From an uncultured Oscillospiraceae bacterium (GTDB lineage: Bacteria > Bacillota > Clostridia > Oscillospirales > Acutalibacteraceae): a DNA stretch of 64,000 nt. Below, piece by piece: positions 7,700-16,663 of this stretch (position 1 is the stretch's first letter; the number at the start of each line of letters is the position of its first letter). Made by a program: the position numbers and the translations under genes. The stretch covers positions 8,787 through 72,786 of the forward strand of contig CAJJLZ010000012.1 in the NCBI GenBank assembly GCA_905192745.1. Reading direction: 5' to 3'. The notes beneath the pieces are model-generated. The model saw only the letters and a program-made list of their open reading frames with translations, searched no databases and was not told the DNA's origin.

Positions 7700-9880
7700 T
7701 CAGCCGATTTCGTACCAGCGAATCTCATTGGCGTCGAGATGGAGGGGGAAGGAACTGCCGTCCCCGCGGTAGACCACGGTATCCTGCGGCTCATAGGTGT
7801 TGTTCACCACGCAGTATTTCCCGTTCTTGACATAAGCGTGTACCTCGACGTTGTAGTTTTCGCTGAACCACTCGTGCAGCCCGTCCTCCCCGTGCGCCGC
7901 CCAGAGGATGGCGCGGTAGAGCAGACGGGAGTTTTCAAAGCTGTAGGGCAGCCCGCTGATGTATACGCCGCGTCCGCCGCCGAAGTCGTTCACCGCGAGC
8001 TGCACGCCCTTGTCGATCTGGCGAAGCACCTGCGCGCCTTCCAGCGCGTAGACATTCTTCTTCCCTTCGCCGAAATCGATGGCCTTGCCGTCCTTTTCAC
8101 AGTCGGCGGTGATAAAATGGGGATGTTCCTCCCAGTTGTACTTGTCCAGAGAAAGGGTGAAGCCGGTTTCCTCTTCCACCCCAAGCACCCCGGCCAGCTG
8201 GAAGAAGCGGCCCTCATGCTGGCAGGCGGCGGGCTCGCCCACGCCGATGAAGCCGCCGCCCCGGTAGACAAACTGCCGCAGAAGGGAGACGATCTCCGCG
8301 TCCAGCCAGTTTTCTCCGCCGGAATAGGCGGTGTAAGCGTCCCCGACGTTGAGCACCACATCCACGTCGTCCAGCAGGGCGGGATTCTCCCGGAGATCGT
8401 CAAAGCTGATGAACCGCACGTCGAAAGGTGCGCCGCTCAGCGCTTCAATGATCCCGGCGTAGGAGTAGTTCTGCTTATAATAGATCGCGTGATGCACCAT
8501 GTGGTTGCCCCACGCCCGCATTTTTCCCCAGCAGTTGAGCACCGCGACTTTTTTCACACAGAAGGGGGTGGTGCCGCGGATGTTTTCATACAGCACCCGG
8601 AACTCGTCGCACACGCTCTTCACATAGTCGATAAATTCCGGAAATTCCAGCGCGAGCTTGAGATAGCCGCCGTAGCCGATCCGGTCGATCGGCTTGCGGA
8701 GGATGGCCCGGCGGGCCGTCACCCAGTTGATTTTGGCTTCCTTCACCGGATCCCCGCCTTCGTGGAAGGTATCGGGGAAGAAATAGGGGAGGAAGCGGCC
8801 CTCGGTGTATTTTACTCCGGGGATATCGCTGATCAGCCGGAGGGTCGCGCCGTTGCCCACGCTTCCTACCACCGCGTCCAGCCCGATGGAGGGGAATTCC
8901 TCCATGAACGGTTCGGTGCCGATCCAGTGGTCGCCCAGAAACATCATCGCTTCCTTGCCGCAGGCGTGGGTGATGTCCACCATCTCCTTCGCCAGCTTGG
9001 CGACCTCCCGCCGCTGGAAGGCCTGAAAATCCCGGAATTCCCGGCTGGGAACCCGGTAGGTGTTGTTCATATACCCCTGATCGATGATGAATTCCGGCCG
9101 GAATTTGTATCCGGCCTCCCGCTCGAACTGCTCGAGGATATAGGGGCTGACGCTGGCGGAATAGCCGTACCAGTCCACATATTTTTCCCGCGCCAGCTCG
9201 TCGAATATCAGGGTGAACTGGTGGAAGAAGGTGGTAAAGCGGATGACATCCACATAGGGATGCTCGTCGATAAAGCGGCGGAGCCGTTCCATCGTAAAGG
9301 CATGGGTCTTGGGCTGGCGCACATCGAAGGTGATCTGGTGCTCTACATCCTTCCAGTCGTTGGTGACGGCGTTGTACATATGCACCGGGTCCCAGAGAAT
9401 ATAGGCCAGAAAGCTGACCGTATACTCATGGAACGGCGCGGCGGGGGCGATGGTCACGTCCCCGGTCTCCTCGCTGTAGCTCCAATGCTCCGGCGGAACG
9501 ATCTCTCCGGCGGTGCGGTCGATGACCTCCCACCAGCGGCGGATGTCATCCCGGCTGTTCACCGCCAGCATGTCGGGATACAGCCCCGCCATCAGATGGA
9601 TGGAGAGCGAATCCGATTCCGCCGTGCGGTGCGGGGTCATCAGGTACATCTGCTGGATTTCTTCCGGGTTGGCCTTGGCCCAGGCGTTATCCTTGCGGGT
9701 GGTGTAATAGGTGGAGTATACCTTGGCGTCCACATTTTTCAGCGCCTCGGGGAAGTCGGTGCCGTCGCAGTCGCGTACGGCGTCCGCTCCCCAGAGGTTC
9801 ATCAGTTCCAGCGTCTGCGGCACGACGTCCAGATCGGTCGGGATGGTAACGCGTCCGCGGTTGATGCGGTCCTTGCTCAT
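7700..9880 (-). CDS. lnpA: 1,3-beta-galactosyl-N-acetylhexosamine phosphorylase (GH112)
   Basis: 726 residues, full length for GLNBP. It opens RGRVTIPTDLDVVPQTLELMNLWGADAVRDCDGTDFP, the family's N-terminal signature, and carries MFLGDHWIGTEPF with Asp317 at about the position of the proposed general acid (Asp313 in the B. longum enzyme, from memory). It phosphorolyses lacto-N-biose (Gal-beta-1,3-GlcNAc) and/or galacto-N-biose (Gal-beta-1,3-GalNAc) to galactose-1-phosphate plus HexNAc in the cytoplasm. The preceding ABC genes provide uptake and the following genes activate the HexNAc. No galT or galE is present in the window, so Gal-1-P must be handled by genes elsewhere. Ribosome site AAAGGAG. 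Confidence 0.95.
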   Translation of the reverse strand: MSKDRINRGRVTIPTDLDVVPQTLELMNLWGADAVRDCDGTDFPEALKNVDAKVYSTYYTTRKDNAWAKANPEEIQQMYLMTPHRTAESDSLSIHLMAGLYPDMLAVNSRDDIRRWWEVIDRTAGEIVPPEHWSYSEETGDVTIAPAAPFHEYTVSFLAYILWDPVHMYNAVTNDWKDVEHQITFDVRQPKTHAFTMERLRRFIDEHPYVDVIRFTTFFHQFTLIFDELAREKYVDWYGYSASVSPYILEQFEREAGYKFRPEFIIDQGYMNNTYRVPSREFRDFQAFQRREVAKLAKEMVDITHACGKEAMMFLGDHWIGTEPFMEEFPSIGLDAVVGSVGNGATLRLISDIPGVKYTEGRFLPYFFPDTFHEGGDPVKEAKINWVTARRAILRKPIDRIGYGGYLKLALEFPEFIDYVKSVCDEFRVLYENIRGTTPFCVKKVAVLNCWGKMRAWGNHMVHHAIYYKQNYSYAGIIEALSGAPFDVRFISFDDLRENPALLDDVDVVLNVGDAYTAYSGGENWLDAEIVSLLRQFVYRGGGFIGVGEPAACQHEGRFFQLAGVLGVEEETGFTLSLDKYNWEEHPHFITADCEKDGKAIDFGEGKKNVYALEGAQVLRQIDKGVQLAVNDFGGGRGVYISGLPYSFENSRLLYRAILWAAHGEDGLHEWFSENYNVEVHAYVKNGKYCVVNNTYEPQDTVVYRGDGSSFPLHLDANEIRWYEIG

Positions 9881-9954
9881 GACGATCTCCTTTCGGGCCC
9901 CGTCCGGTCCTCCGGCCGGAAACCTTGCAAATGACGATGGCTTATGGGGGCCGG

Positions 9955-10167
9955 TCAGCGGGATTGCCGGCTTTTCTTTTTCTGCTCGCGGTCGGCGCGG
10001 GTGTAGCGGCGGTTATAAAGCCACAGCAGCAGGAGCAGCCCTGCGAGACCGACCAGCATCAGCCCGAGCCATTGCGCCCCCGTGTTCATCTGCCCCACGA
10101 TAATCAGCGCCAGACTGACGATAAACACCGCCAGCGCGGCGATTGCTTTCACAAGTTTCATAGTCAT
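9955..10167 (-). CDS. Small two-helix membrane protein of the LNB/GNB operon
   Basis: 70 residues: two hydrophobic helices (about 8-26 and 33-51) joined by GQMNTGAQ, then a very basic tail (YNRRYTRADREQKKKSRQSR). It sits between the MalG-type permease and the phosphorylase, 33 bases after the permease stop. I recall similar short proteins in clostridial carbohydrate ABC operons (possibly a DUF6903-type family), but cannot confirm this. It could be an accessory of the transporter; function unknown. Confidence 0.7.
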   Translation of the reverse strand: MTMKLVKAIAALAVFIVSLALIIVGQMNTGAQWLGLMLVGLAGLLLLLWLYNRRYTRADREQKKKSRQSR

Positions 10168-10200
10168 ACCGTCCTTTCCATATGGCGGAAGACGCCGGCG

Positions 10201-11091
10201 TCAGCCCTTCAGGCCGCCGACCGTCATGCCCTGCGTCAGCTTTTTCTGCACCATGATATACAGAATCAGGGTCGGCAGCATGACGATGACCAGACCGGCG
10301 TACATCTGCCCGTACTGTGCGGCGGCGTTCTGCGCCTTCATCAGGTTCATCAGCCCGACCGGCAGGGTTTTGACCGATTCGTCGGTCAGCAGGGTCATGG
10401 AGATGATGTATTCATTCCAGAAGGACAGGAAGTTGAAGAGGATCACCGTGATGATGCTGGGCTTGGCCATCGGCATGATAATCTGCACCATGGTACGGAA
10501 ATAGCCGCTGCCGTCCACATAGGCGGCCTCTTCGTAATCCTTCGGGAGGGTGGCGAAATACCCTGAAAGCAGGTAGATGGTGAAGGGAAGGGCGGTGGAA
10601 GCGTAGATCAGCGCCACGATAAAAAGGTTGTTGGTGAAAACCGTATCGCCGACCAACGCGTTGGCGTCCACCAGCATCAGGAAGATCGGCACCACGATAT
10701 AGTTCACATTGATGAACAGGCCGCCCATGAAGGCCACGTTCAGCACCTTCCGGCCGGGGAAGCGATACCGTGCGAGCACATACGCCGCAGGCAGGGCCAC
10801 CACCAGCAGAATCGCCAGCCCCACCGCCGTCACAATGGCGGAGTTCAGGAAATACTGCCCCATGTTGGCCTTTTCAAACGCGTCCACGAAGTTCTGGAAG
10901 TGGAAGCCCTTGGGAAGAGCCCAGGGACTGCCGTAAAATTCGGAGTTTTCCTTAACGGAGGCGAGAAACGCCCAGCCGACCGGTACGATGATGGTGATTG
11001 CGAAGGTAATCAGCGCGACATAGACAAAAATCTTGAAGAGGGTTTCCGCGCTCATGCTTTTTTTGTTTTTCGGTGTGTTCGGTGTGTTCAT
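10201..11091 (-). CDS. ABC sugar transporter permease (MalG type)
   Basis: 296 residues, six predicted helices, with the EAA loop EEAAYVDGSGYFRTMVQIIMPMAKP that docks the ATPase and the MalG-like C-terminus YGQMYAGLVIVMLPTLILYIMVQKKLTQGMTVGGLKG. It forms the membrane channel with the neighbouring MalF-type subunit for disaccharide import. No ATPase gene is in the operon, so a shared MsmK/MalK-type ATPase elsewhere is implied. 13 bases separate it from the upstream permease gene. Confidence 0.93.
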   Translation of the reverse strand: MNTPNTPKNKKSMSAETLFKIFVYVALITFAITIIVPVGWAFLASVKENSEFYGSPWALPKGFHFQNFVDAFEKANMGQYFLNSAIVTAVGLAILLVVALPAAYVLARYRFPGRKVLNVAFMGGLFINVNYIVVPIFLMLVDANALVGDTVFTNNLFIVALIYASTALPFTIYLLSGYFATLPKDYEEAAYVDGSGYFRTMVQIIMPMAKPSIITVILFNFLSFWNEYIISMTLLTDESVKTLPVGLMNLMKAQNAAAQYGQMYAGLVIVMLPTLILYIMVQKKLTQGMTVGGLKG

Positions 11092-11104
11092 TGCGCTCCC
11101 TCCT

Positions 11105-12001
11105 TTAATATTCCAGCGGTTCCCGCTTGGTGACGGCGTTCACAATCGCCGACAGCGCAAAGGAGAACAGGAAGACGACCACGCCGATCGCCATGCCGTA
11201 GCCGTAGGACGAGTTGGTATACGCCTGCTGGTACATATAGCTCAGGAATACCTCGCTCGCGCCGTCCGGCCCGCCGCTGGTCATCGCCTTGACGAACAGG
11301 AAGCTCAGGTTGATCGAGCTGATAATGAAGAAGGTCAGGGTGGTGCGGATATTGGTCCAGATCAGCGGGATGGTGATCTGGAAAAACTGGCGGACCCGTC
11401 CCGCACCCTCCAGCGAGGCGCTTTCATACAGGCTCTCGGGTACGGCGGACATGCTCGCCATGTACATGACCATGTAATAGCCGATCGCCTGCCATACCAT
11501 CGCCCCGGCCAAACTGAACACCACCAGTTTCCGGTCGCCCAGCCAAAGGACGGGATTGTCCTTCACGCTGCGGAACAGACTGAGGATGCTGTTGAGCAGC
11601 CCGCTGTTCGGGTCGTAGATTGCGTTGAAAATGGCGGCGATAACCACCACCGAGAGGATGTTCGGGATGTAAAAGATGATGCGGAAAAAATTCTGCCCCT
11701 TGATTTTCTCCCTGGTCAGAATACCGGCGAAGACCAGAGCGAAAGCAAAGGTGACGATCGTCACCAGTACGATCAGCAGAATGGTGTTCTGGAAGGATTT
11801 CAGAAATTTCTCATCTCCCAGAAGTTTCTGAAAATTGCTCAGGCCGACAAAGGTCTTTCCCTCGGCGGAATAGCCGCCCCATTTAAACAGGGAGAGCCAG
11901 AACACCTGCAGGGTGGGGATCACCATGAAAACGGTGAACAGAATAACGGCCGGTGCCACGCAGAGAAAGACGAACCGGCCGCGTCCCTTCTGTTTGTACA
12001 T
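11105..12001 (-). CDS. ABC sugar transporter permease (MalF type)
   Basis: 298 residues, six predicted helices, short cytoplasmic N-terminus (MYKQKGRGRFVFLCVAPAV), EAA loop ESLYESASLEGAGRVRQFFQITIPLI and C-terminal AIVNAVTKREPLEY. It is the partner of the MalG-type permease for uptake of lacto-N-biose/galacto-N-biose, as judged by context. Ribosome site GAAAGGATG. Confidence 0.93.
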   Translation of the reverse strand: MYKQKGRGRFVFLCVAPAVILFTVFMVIPTLQVFWLSLFKWGGYSAEGKTFVGLSNFQKLLGDEKFLKSFQNTILLIVLVTIVTFAFALVFAGILTREKIKGQNFFRIIFYIPNILSVVVIAAIFNAIYDPNSGLLNSILSLFRSVKDNPVLWLGDRKLVVFSLAGAMVWQAIGYYMVMYMASMSAVPESLYESASLEGAGRVRQFFQITIPLIWTNIRTTLTFFIISSINLSFLFVKAMTSGGPDGASEVFLSYMYQQAYTNSSYGYGMAIGVVVFLFSFALSAIVNAVTKREPLEY

Positions 12002-12210
12002 GCGTATATCATCCTTTCTCTTGAAGCGTTGAGGAGAAGAGAAGCTGGAAAACGGGATTTCTTTAAAAAAGCTGCCGCGAAACGCAAGCGTATGCCTTTC
12101 GCAGCGCCTGCCATTTCGCAGCAGCCTTTTCCAGTGTCCGTTTCCGGTAGTGCCGACGAACGGTCTCGGCGGATATTTAAAGGTTTGTGCTTATGAGAAG
12201 AAGCTGTATC

Positions 12211-13539
12211 CTATTTCAGCGCCGCGCGCAGGGCGTCGTTCGCTTTGTTGACGGCTTCCTTCCACTGGGCCACGGTCTTCTCACCGCTGACGATGCTGTC
12301 TACGGTGCCGAACAGCGCGTCCTTCATGCTTACGCCCTCCACCGCTTCGGTGGTGGCAAAACCGCCCATGGCGGCCTTCGCGCCGTTGTCATAGATGCTG
12401 TAGAACATCTTGTTGTCGCCTTCCAGCATGGAGCTGACGCCCTTGATCGGCTGGATCGCGCCGGCCTTGGCGAAAATCTTCGCGGCTTCGTCGGAATAGA
12501 GATACGCCATGAATTTATCGGCGAGTTCCGGGTTTTTCGCCTGCTTCGGGCTCCATACCTGCTCGAAGAAGGTGTAGGAATAGCGGTCGCCGCCTTCCTT
12601 TACGGCCGGCAGGGCGGTAAAGCCCCATTCAAAACCGTCGGCGCGGGGCGCGTCCTTCATTTCCCCTACCACCCAGGTGCCGTTCGGCATGAAGAGCGCC
12701 TTGTGATCGAGGATGAGCTGCTGGTTTTTCAGGTAGTTGGAATCGTTCGCGTTGGCAACGGTGGTCTTTTCGGTGTAGGAAGCGAGTTTTTCTACGATAG
12801 AGAAGGCCTGATTCGCTTCATCGGTATCCCAGATGCCTTTCTCATACTGCATAGCGCGGTTGAAGAAGTCGGGGCCGCCGGTTTCGTTCAGCAGCGCGTA
12901 GAAGAATGCGTCGAAGTAGCCGGTGGTGGGATAGGTGAACAGTGCGATGCCTTCCGCTTTGGCCTTGTCGCCCAGCGCCCACATCTCGTCCCAAGTAGTG
13001 GGAACGCTCCAGCCCTTGGACTTCAGGAACGCTTCGTCATAGAACAGACCGCAGGGCCCGTAGAACATCGGGGCAAGATAGGTTTTGCCGTCCGAATACG
13101 GGTTGGTGACCAGCGTATCCAGAAAGCCGGAGACGATTTTGTCCTTTACCTTCACGTCCTCGCCCGGAACGGTCAGCTCGAGCATGCTGCTCAGATCACG
13201 GATGGCGTTGTCCTTGGTCATGGTTTCGGTCAAAGCCGCGGTGCGGCCGACCGCCAGATGCACGACGTCGGGATAATCGCCGGACTTCATTTTCGGGCTG
13301 ATGACGTCCTCCAGATTCTTGTCGATGGTCAGCTCCACCTTCACGCCGGGGTTGGCCTTTTCGAACGCGGCGACGATTTCCTTCCACATGTCCGCGCCGT
13401 AAGCGGTTTCAATCGCGGCGACCTTCAGGGTCTGGTTACTGCTGCCTGCGCCCGAGGAATCCTCGTCTTTCTTCGTGCATCCGGACAGGATGCCGGCGGT
13501 CATCGCCGCCGCCAGGATCAGAGAGAGTGCTTTTTTCAT
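12211..13539 (-). CDS. Extracellular sugar-binding lipoprotein of the LNB/GNB ABC transporter
   Basis: 442 residues. Lipoprotein signal MKKALSLILAAAMTAGILSGC with the lipobox Cys at 21, then a family 1 solute-binding protein (NQTLKVAAIETAYGADMWKEIVAAFEKANPGVKVELTIDKNLED...; DVVHLAVGRTAALTETM). Anchored outside the membrane, it delivers substrate to the two permeases. It is the first gene of the operon; by analogy with the bifidobacterial GL-BP it likely binds LNB/GNB and related glycans. A 209-base gap follows before the MalF gene. Ribosome site AAGGAGG. Confidence 0.93.
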   Translation of the reverse strand: MKKALSLILAAAMTAGILSGCTKKDEDSSGAGSSNQTLKVAAIETAYGADMWKEIVAAFEKANPGVKVELTIDKNLEDVISPKMKSGDYPDVVHLAVGRTAALTETMTKDNAIRDLSSMLELTVPGEDVKVKDKIVSGFLDTLVTNPYSDGKTYLAPMFYGPCGLFYDEAFLKSKGWSVPTTWDEMWALGDKAKAEGIALFTYPTTGYFDAFFYALLNETGGPDFFNRAMQYEKGIWDTDEANQAFSIVEKLASYTEKTTVANANDSNYLKNQQLILDHKALFMPNGTWVVGEMKDAPRADGFEWGFTALPAVKEGGDRYSYTFFEQVWSPKQAKNPELADKFMAYLYSDEAAKIFAKAGAIQPIKGVSSMLEGDNKMFYSIYDNGAKAAMGGFATTEAVEGVSMKDALFGTVDSIVSGEKTVAQWKEAVNKANDALRAALK

Positions 13540-13665
13540 ACCTTTTCCTCCTTGCTTGGTAGGTTTCGGGTTTCATCGTTCATGTCGGATCGTTCGGGAG
13601 CCTCCGCTGCCCGCACGCCTCCTTTTGGAAGCGTCGCCGGGAGGGGAAGCGTCCCTCTGTCTTTC

Positions 13666-13693
13666 AGTATACGGACTTTTGCAGTTGATTCAA
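13666..13693 (-). promoter_or_regulatory. Predicted sigma-A promoter of the LNB/GNB operon
   Basis: On the minus strand TTGAAT, a 16-base spacer and TATACT. It lies 127 bases before the binding-protein start. An inverted repeat GCGACA (13704-13709) / TGTCGC (13733-13738) in very AT-rich DNA just upstream is a candidate regulator site. Confidence 0.6.
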
Positions 13694-13856
13694 TTCCAAT
13701 GTTGCGACATTTTTTATATTTATTGTGTATTTTGTCGCTTTTGTCCATTGAAAAATCGATTTGTGAAAGAATTCTTGCCATTTCTTTGCTTTATCTCGTA
13801 GATTTTCAAGCATTCCGTTCAGGTTATTTCTTACTTTATCGAAATTTCTGGATATC

Positions 13857-13885
13857 TTGTTAATGAATGTGCCAAGGTGTATAAT
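13857..13885 (+). promoter_or_regulatory. Predicted sigma-A promoter of the AraC regulator gene
   Basis: TTGTTA, a 17-base spacer and TATAAT (13880-13885), leaving a leader of about 120 bases. The divergent region 13540-14013 otherwise holds AT-rich DNA and no gene. Confidence 0.65.
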
Positions 13886-14013
13886 AGAGGGAAGAAAGGA
13901 AATGGGGAACAAGGGCTGGCGAATCGCTGATTACGGGTCTTTATGAACGCAATATAGTAAAATGTTAAAGCGTTAACAGGAATTCCCTTCCAAAAGAAAG
14001 AAGGTCGTTATTT

Positions 14014-14922
14014 GTGAGCAACCGACTGTATGCGATGGAAACGCCGGGCGACGACCGACCGTCCGCCAAATTGCTGTATATCACAGCCGCCAAATATGAG
14101 CGGGACTGGCACAGCACCATGCATGCCCATCATTTTTCGGAATTCATTTACGTTCTTCGGGGGAGAGGGCGCTTTCTGGTGGAGAACGATACGTTTGATA
14201 TCCGCGAAAACGACCTGGTGATTGTCAATCCTCATGTGGAGCATACCGAAACTTCTCTGGAGGATCATCCGCTGGAGTATATAGTATTGGGCGTGGACGA
14301 CGTAATATTCACCTTCGGCTCGATGGGGGCGGCGAGCAGTTACCGTCTTTACCATTATCAGGAGCAGGCCGACCGGATGAACTGGTATCTGAAAACCATG
14401 CTGCGGGAGATGGAGACCAAAGCCCCCTGTCACGAAACCGTCTGTCAGAATCTGCTGGAGGTCATGATTATCCTGATGATGCGTCTGGCCGATTTTACCC
14501 TGTCGGTGGTGCCCTCCCGCCGGCTGCGGGCGGTCAGCAGCGCCGCCAAGCGATATATTGACGACCATTTTCAGGAGGCGATTACCTTGCAGACGCTGGC
14601 CGACGAGCTCCATGTGAACAAATACCATCTGGCGCACAGCTTTGCCGGGGATTATGGGATTTCTCCCATCAATTACCTGATTGCGCGGCGGATTGAGGAG
14701 AGCAAAACTCTGCTGGGAACCACCGATATGAACATTGCCAAAATCGCGTCCTTCAGCGGCTTCGCTTCCCAATCCTATTTTTCCCAGTGCTTCCGGCGGA
14801 TCACCGGAATGACGCCGAATGCGTTCCGCCGCGCACAGGACGAGCAGACGGACAAAACCGCCCGCTTTACGCAAACAGTCCCGCTCCGGGGCCGAGAGGC
14901 AGGCCGGTCAGCATCCAGATGA
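14014..14922 (+). CDS. AraC-family transcriptional regulator of the LNB/GNB locus
   Basis: 302 residues. N-terminal cupin-like sensor domain (HAHHFSEFIYVLRGRGRFLVENDTFDIRENDLVIVNPHVEHTE) and C-terminal double helix-turn-helix (about 190-285: TLQTLADELHVNKYHLAHSFAGDYGISPINYLIARRIEESKTLLGTTDMNIAKIASFSGFASQSYFSQCFRRITGMTPNAFRR). It faces the transporter/phosphorylase operon and is its likely activator, sensing a cytoplasmic sugar. The start is GTG at 14014 after AAGAAGG. Its last 56 bases overlap the convergent AbgT gene. Confidence 0.9.
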   Translation: MSNRLYAMETPGDDRPSAKLLYITAAKYERDWHSTMHAHHFSEFIYVLRGRGRFLVENDTFDIRENDLVIVNPHVEHTETSLEDHPLEYIVLGVDDVIFTFGSMGAASSYRLYHYQEQADRMNWYLKTMLREMETKAPCHETVCQNLLEVMIILMMRLADFTLSVVPSRRLRAVSSAAKRYIDDHFQEAITLQTLADELHVNKYHLAHSFAGDYGISPINYLIARRIEESKTLLGTTDMNIAKIASFSGFASQSYFSQCFRRITGMTPNAFRRAQDEQTDKTARFTQTVPLRGREAGRSASR

Positions 14923-16519
14923 CCAGCAGCAGGGACCAGGCGGCCAGAAAGAACAGGCTGTAAGGAAGCATCATGGAGATCAGGGTGCCGATCCCCGCCT
15001 TCTGATCGTATTTTTTGGCGAATACCACCACCATCGCGAAGTAGGACATCAGGGGGGAGATCAGGTTGGTGCAGGAATCACCGATCCGATAGGCTACCTG
15101 CGTCAGTGCGGGGGAATACCCCAGCATCAGGAACATGGGGACAAAAACAGGGGCCAGGATGGTCCATTTGGCCGAGGCGGATCCCATCACCAGATTGAGC
15201 AGTGCGGTCAGCAGAATGAACAGGATCATCAATACCGGCCCGCTCACCCCGGCGGACTGGAGAAAATCCGCCCCCCGGATAGCGAGGATGGTCCCCAGAT
15301 TGCTGTAGCCGAAATAGCTGATGAACTGCGCGGCGGCAAAAACCAGCACAATATAGCTGCCCATCGTCGCCATATTCTTTTCCAGCTGGCCGCATACGTC
15401 CTTCTCATTCCGATAAGTTCCGGCGATGCGGCCGTATACCACCGAGGGGATGAAGAACAACAGCGTAATCAAAGGGATGAGGCCGTTTATCAGCGGTGCG
15501 CCGGTGGTCAGACTGCCGGTCTCCGGATTGCGCAGCAGGGAGGTGCGGGGAATGGCGGCGGCGACCAGTCCCGCCGTCAGGAGCAGCAGGGTGGCAAAAG
15601 CGGCCTTCAGCGCCTTGGCCTGCCGCTTGGTCAGGGCGGCGGACAGGTCATCCTGACCGTCCTGTCCGCCGGGAACGGCGGAACCGGCGGTGGGCACTGT
15701 CCCGTGCGTGCCGGGAGCGCGGCCATCCGTTATCCCGAAAGCGCCCAGCCGCGGCTCCACGATCTTGTCGGTGACCAAGGTGCCGATTGCCACGATCACA
15801 AAGGTGGAAACGATCATAAAAAACCAGTTGTCGGTCGCCAGCACGGCAATATCCGGATCCACCAGATGCGCCGCTTCGGTGCTGATGCCGGCCAGCAGCG
15901 GATCCAGGGCGCCGATCAGCAGGTTGGCGCTGTACCCGCCGGATACCCCGGCAAAGGCGGCGGCCAGTCCGGCCAGAGGATGCCTTCCGCAGGCGAGGAA
16001 AATCAGCGCCCCGATGGGGATGAGCACCACATAGCCGATATCCGTCGCAATATTGGAAAGTACGCCGAGAAACACCAGCGACGGAGTAAGCATCCGCCGT
16101 GGAGTGACCGCGACCATCTTTTTCAGCGCGGCGGAAAGAAAGCCGCTCCCCTCGGCGCAGCCCACCCCCAGCATGGTGACCAGCACCACGCCGAGCGGGG
16201 CGAAATCGGTGAAATTTTTCACCGCGCTGGTGAGCATATATACGATCCCGTCCCGGCTCAGAAGGCTGACCGTGCGGACCGTCCGTTCGGTGAGCTGGAG
16301 GGTCTGCGGGTCGATGGTTTCGCCGGTGGCCGAAACACCCAGCGCGGCGCACAGGGCGGAGATCAGCACCACGGCGAGGGCGAACAGGAAAAACAGCGTG
16401 ACCGGATGGGGCAGGCGGTTTCCCACCCGTTCCACGCCGTTCAGGAACCGGGCGAACAGAGAGGGCTTCGGCGGCCCGGAAGGGTTCTTCTTGGCGTTTT
16501 TCATCGTTTTTGGTGGCAT
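14867..16519 (-). CDS. AbgT-family transporter
   Basis: 550 residues, about 12 helices. It opens with SLFARFLNGVERVGNRLPHPVTLFFLFALAVV, the AbgT family N-terminus, and has GVSGGYSANLLIGALDPLLAGIS and MGSASAKWTILAPVFVPMFLMLGYSPALTQVAYRIGDS. Known relatives take up p-aminobenzoyl-glutamate or export sulfonamides by proton motive force; many clostridial members are uncharacterised. It stands alone, so folate scavenging is only a family-level guess. The 3' end overlaps the convergent AraC gene. Ribosome site AGGAG. Confidence 0.92.
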   Translation of the reverse strand: MPPKTMKNAKKNPSGPPKPSLFARFLNGVERVGNRLPHPVTLFFLFALAVVLISALCAALGVSATGETIDPQTLQLTERTVRTVSLLSRDGIVYMLTSAVKNFTDFAPLGVVLVTMLGVGCAEGSGFLSAALKKMVAVTPRRMLTPSLVFLGVLSNIATDIGYVVLIPIGALIFLACGRHPLAGLAAAFAGVSGGYSANLLIGALDPLLAGISTEAAHLVDPDIAVLATDNWFFMIVSTFVIVAIGTLVTDKIVEPRLGAFGITDGRAPGTHGTVPTAGSAVPGGQDGQDDLSAALTKRQAKALKAAFATLLLLTAGLVAAAIPRTSLLRNPETGSLTTGAPLINGLIPLITLLFFIPSVVYGRIAGTYRNEKDVCGQLEKNMATMGSYIVLVFAAAQFISYFGYSNLGTILAIRGADFLQSAGVSGPVLMILFILLTALLNLVMGSASAKWTILAPVFVPMFLMLGYSPALTQVAYRIGDSCTNLISPLMSYFAMVVVFAKKYDQKAGIGTLISMMLPYSLFFLAAWSLLLVIWMLTGLPLGPGAGLFA

Positions 16520-16663
16520 GTCAGTCGCTCCTGCTTTTCCGATTGACGCGGCGAAAGGCCGCCGCGCTCCCTTTAGTTTGACCCGTATCGCCTGAAAAAT
16601 CCGGAAATGGATATTTTGGGGGGATTTTTCGGGCGCCGTCCCGCTTTGGGCCGGTGCGGCCGG

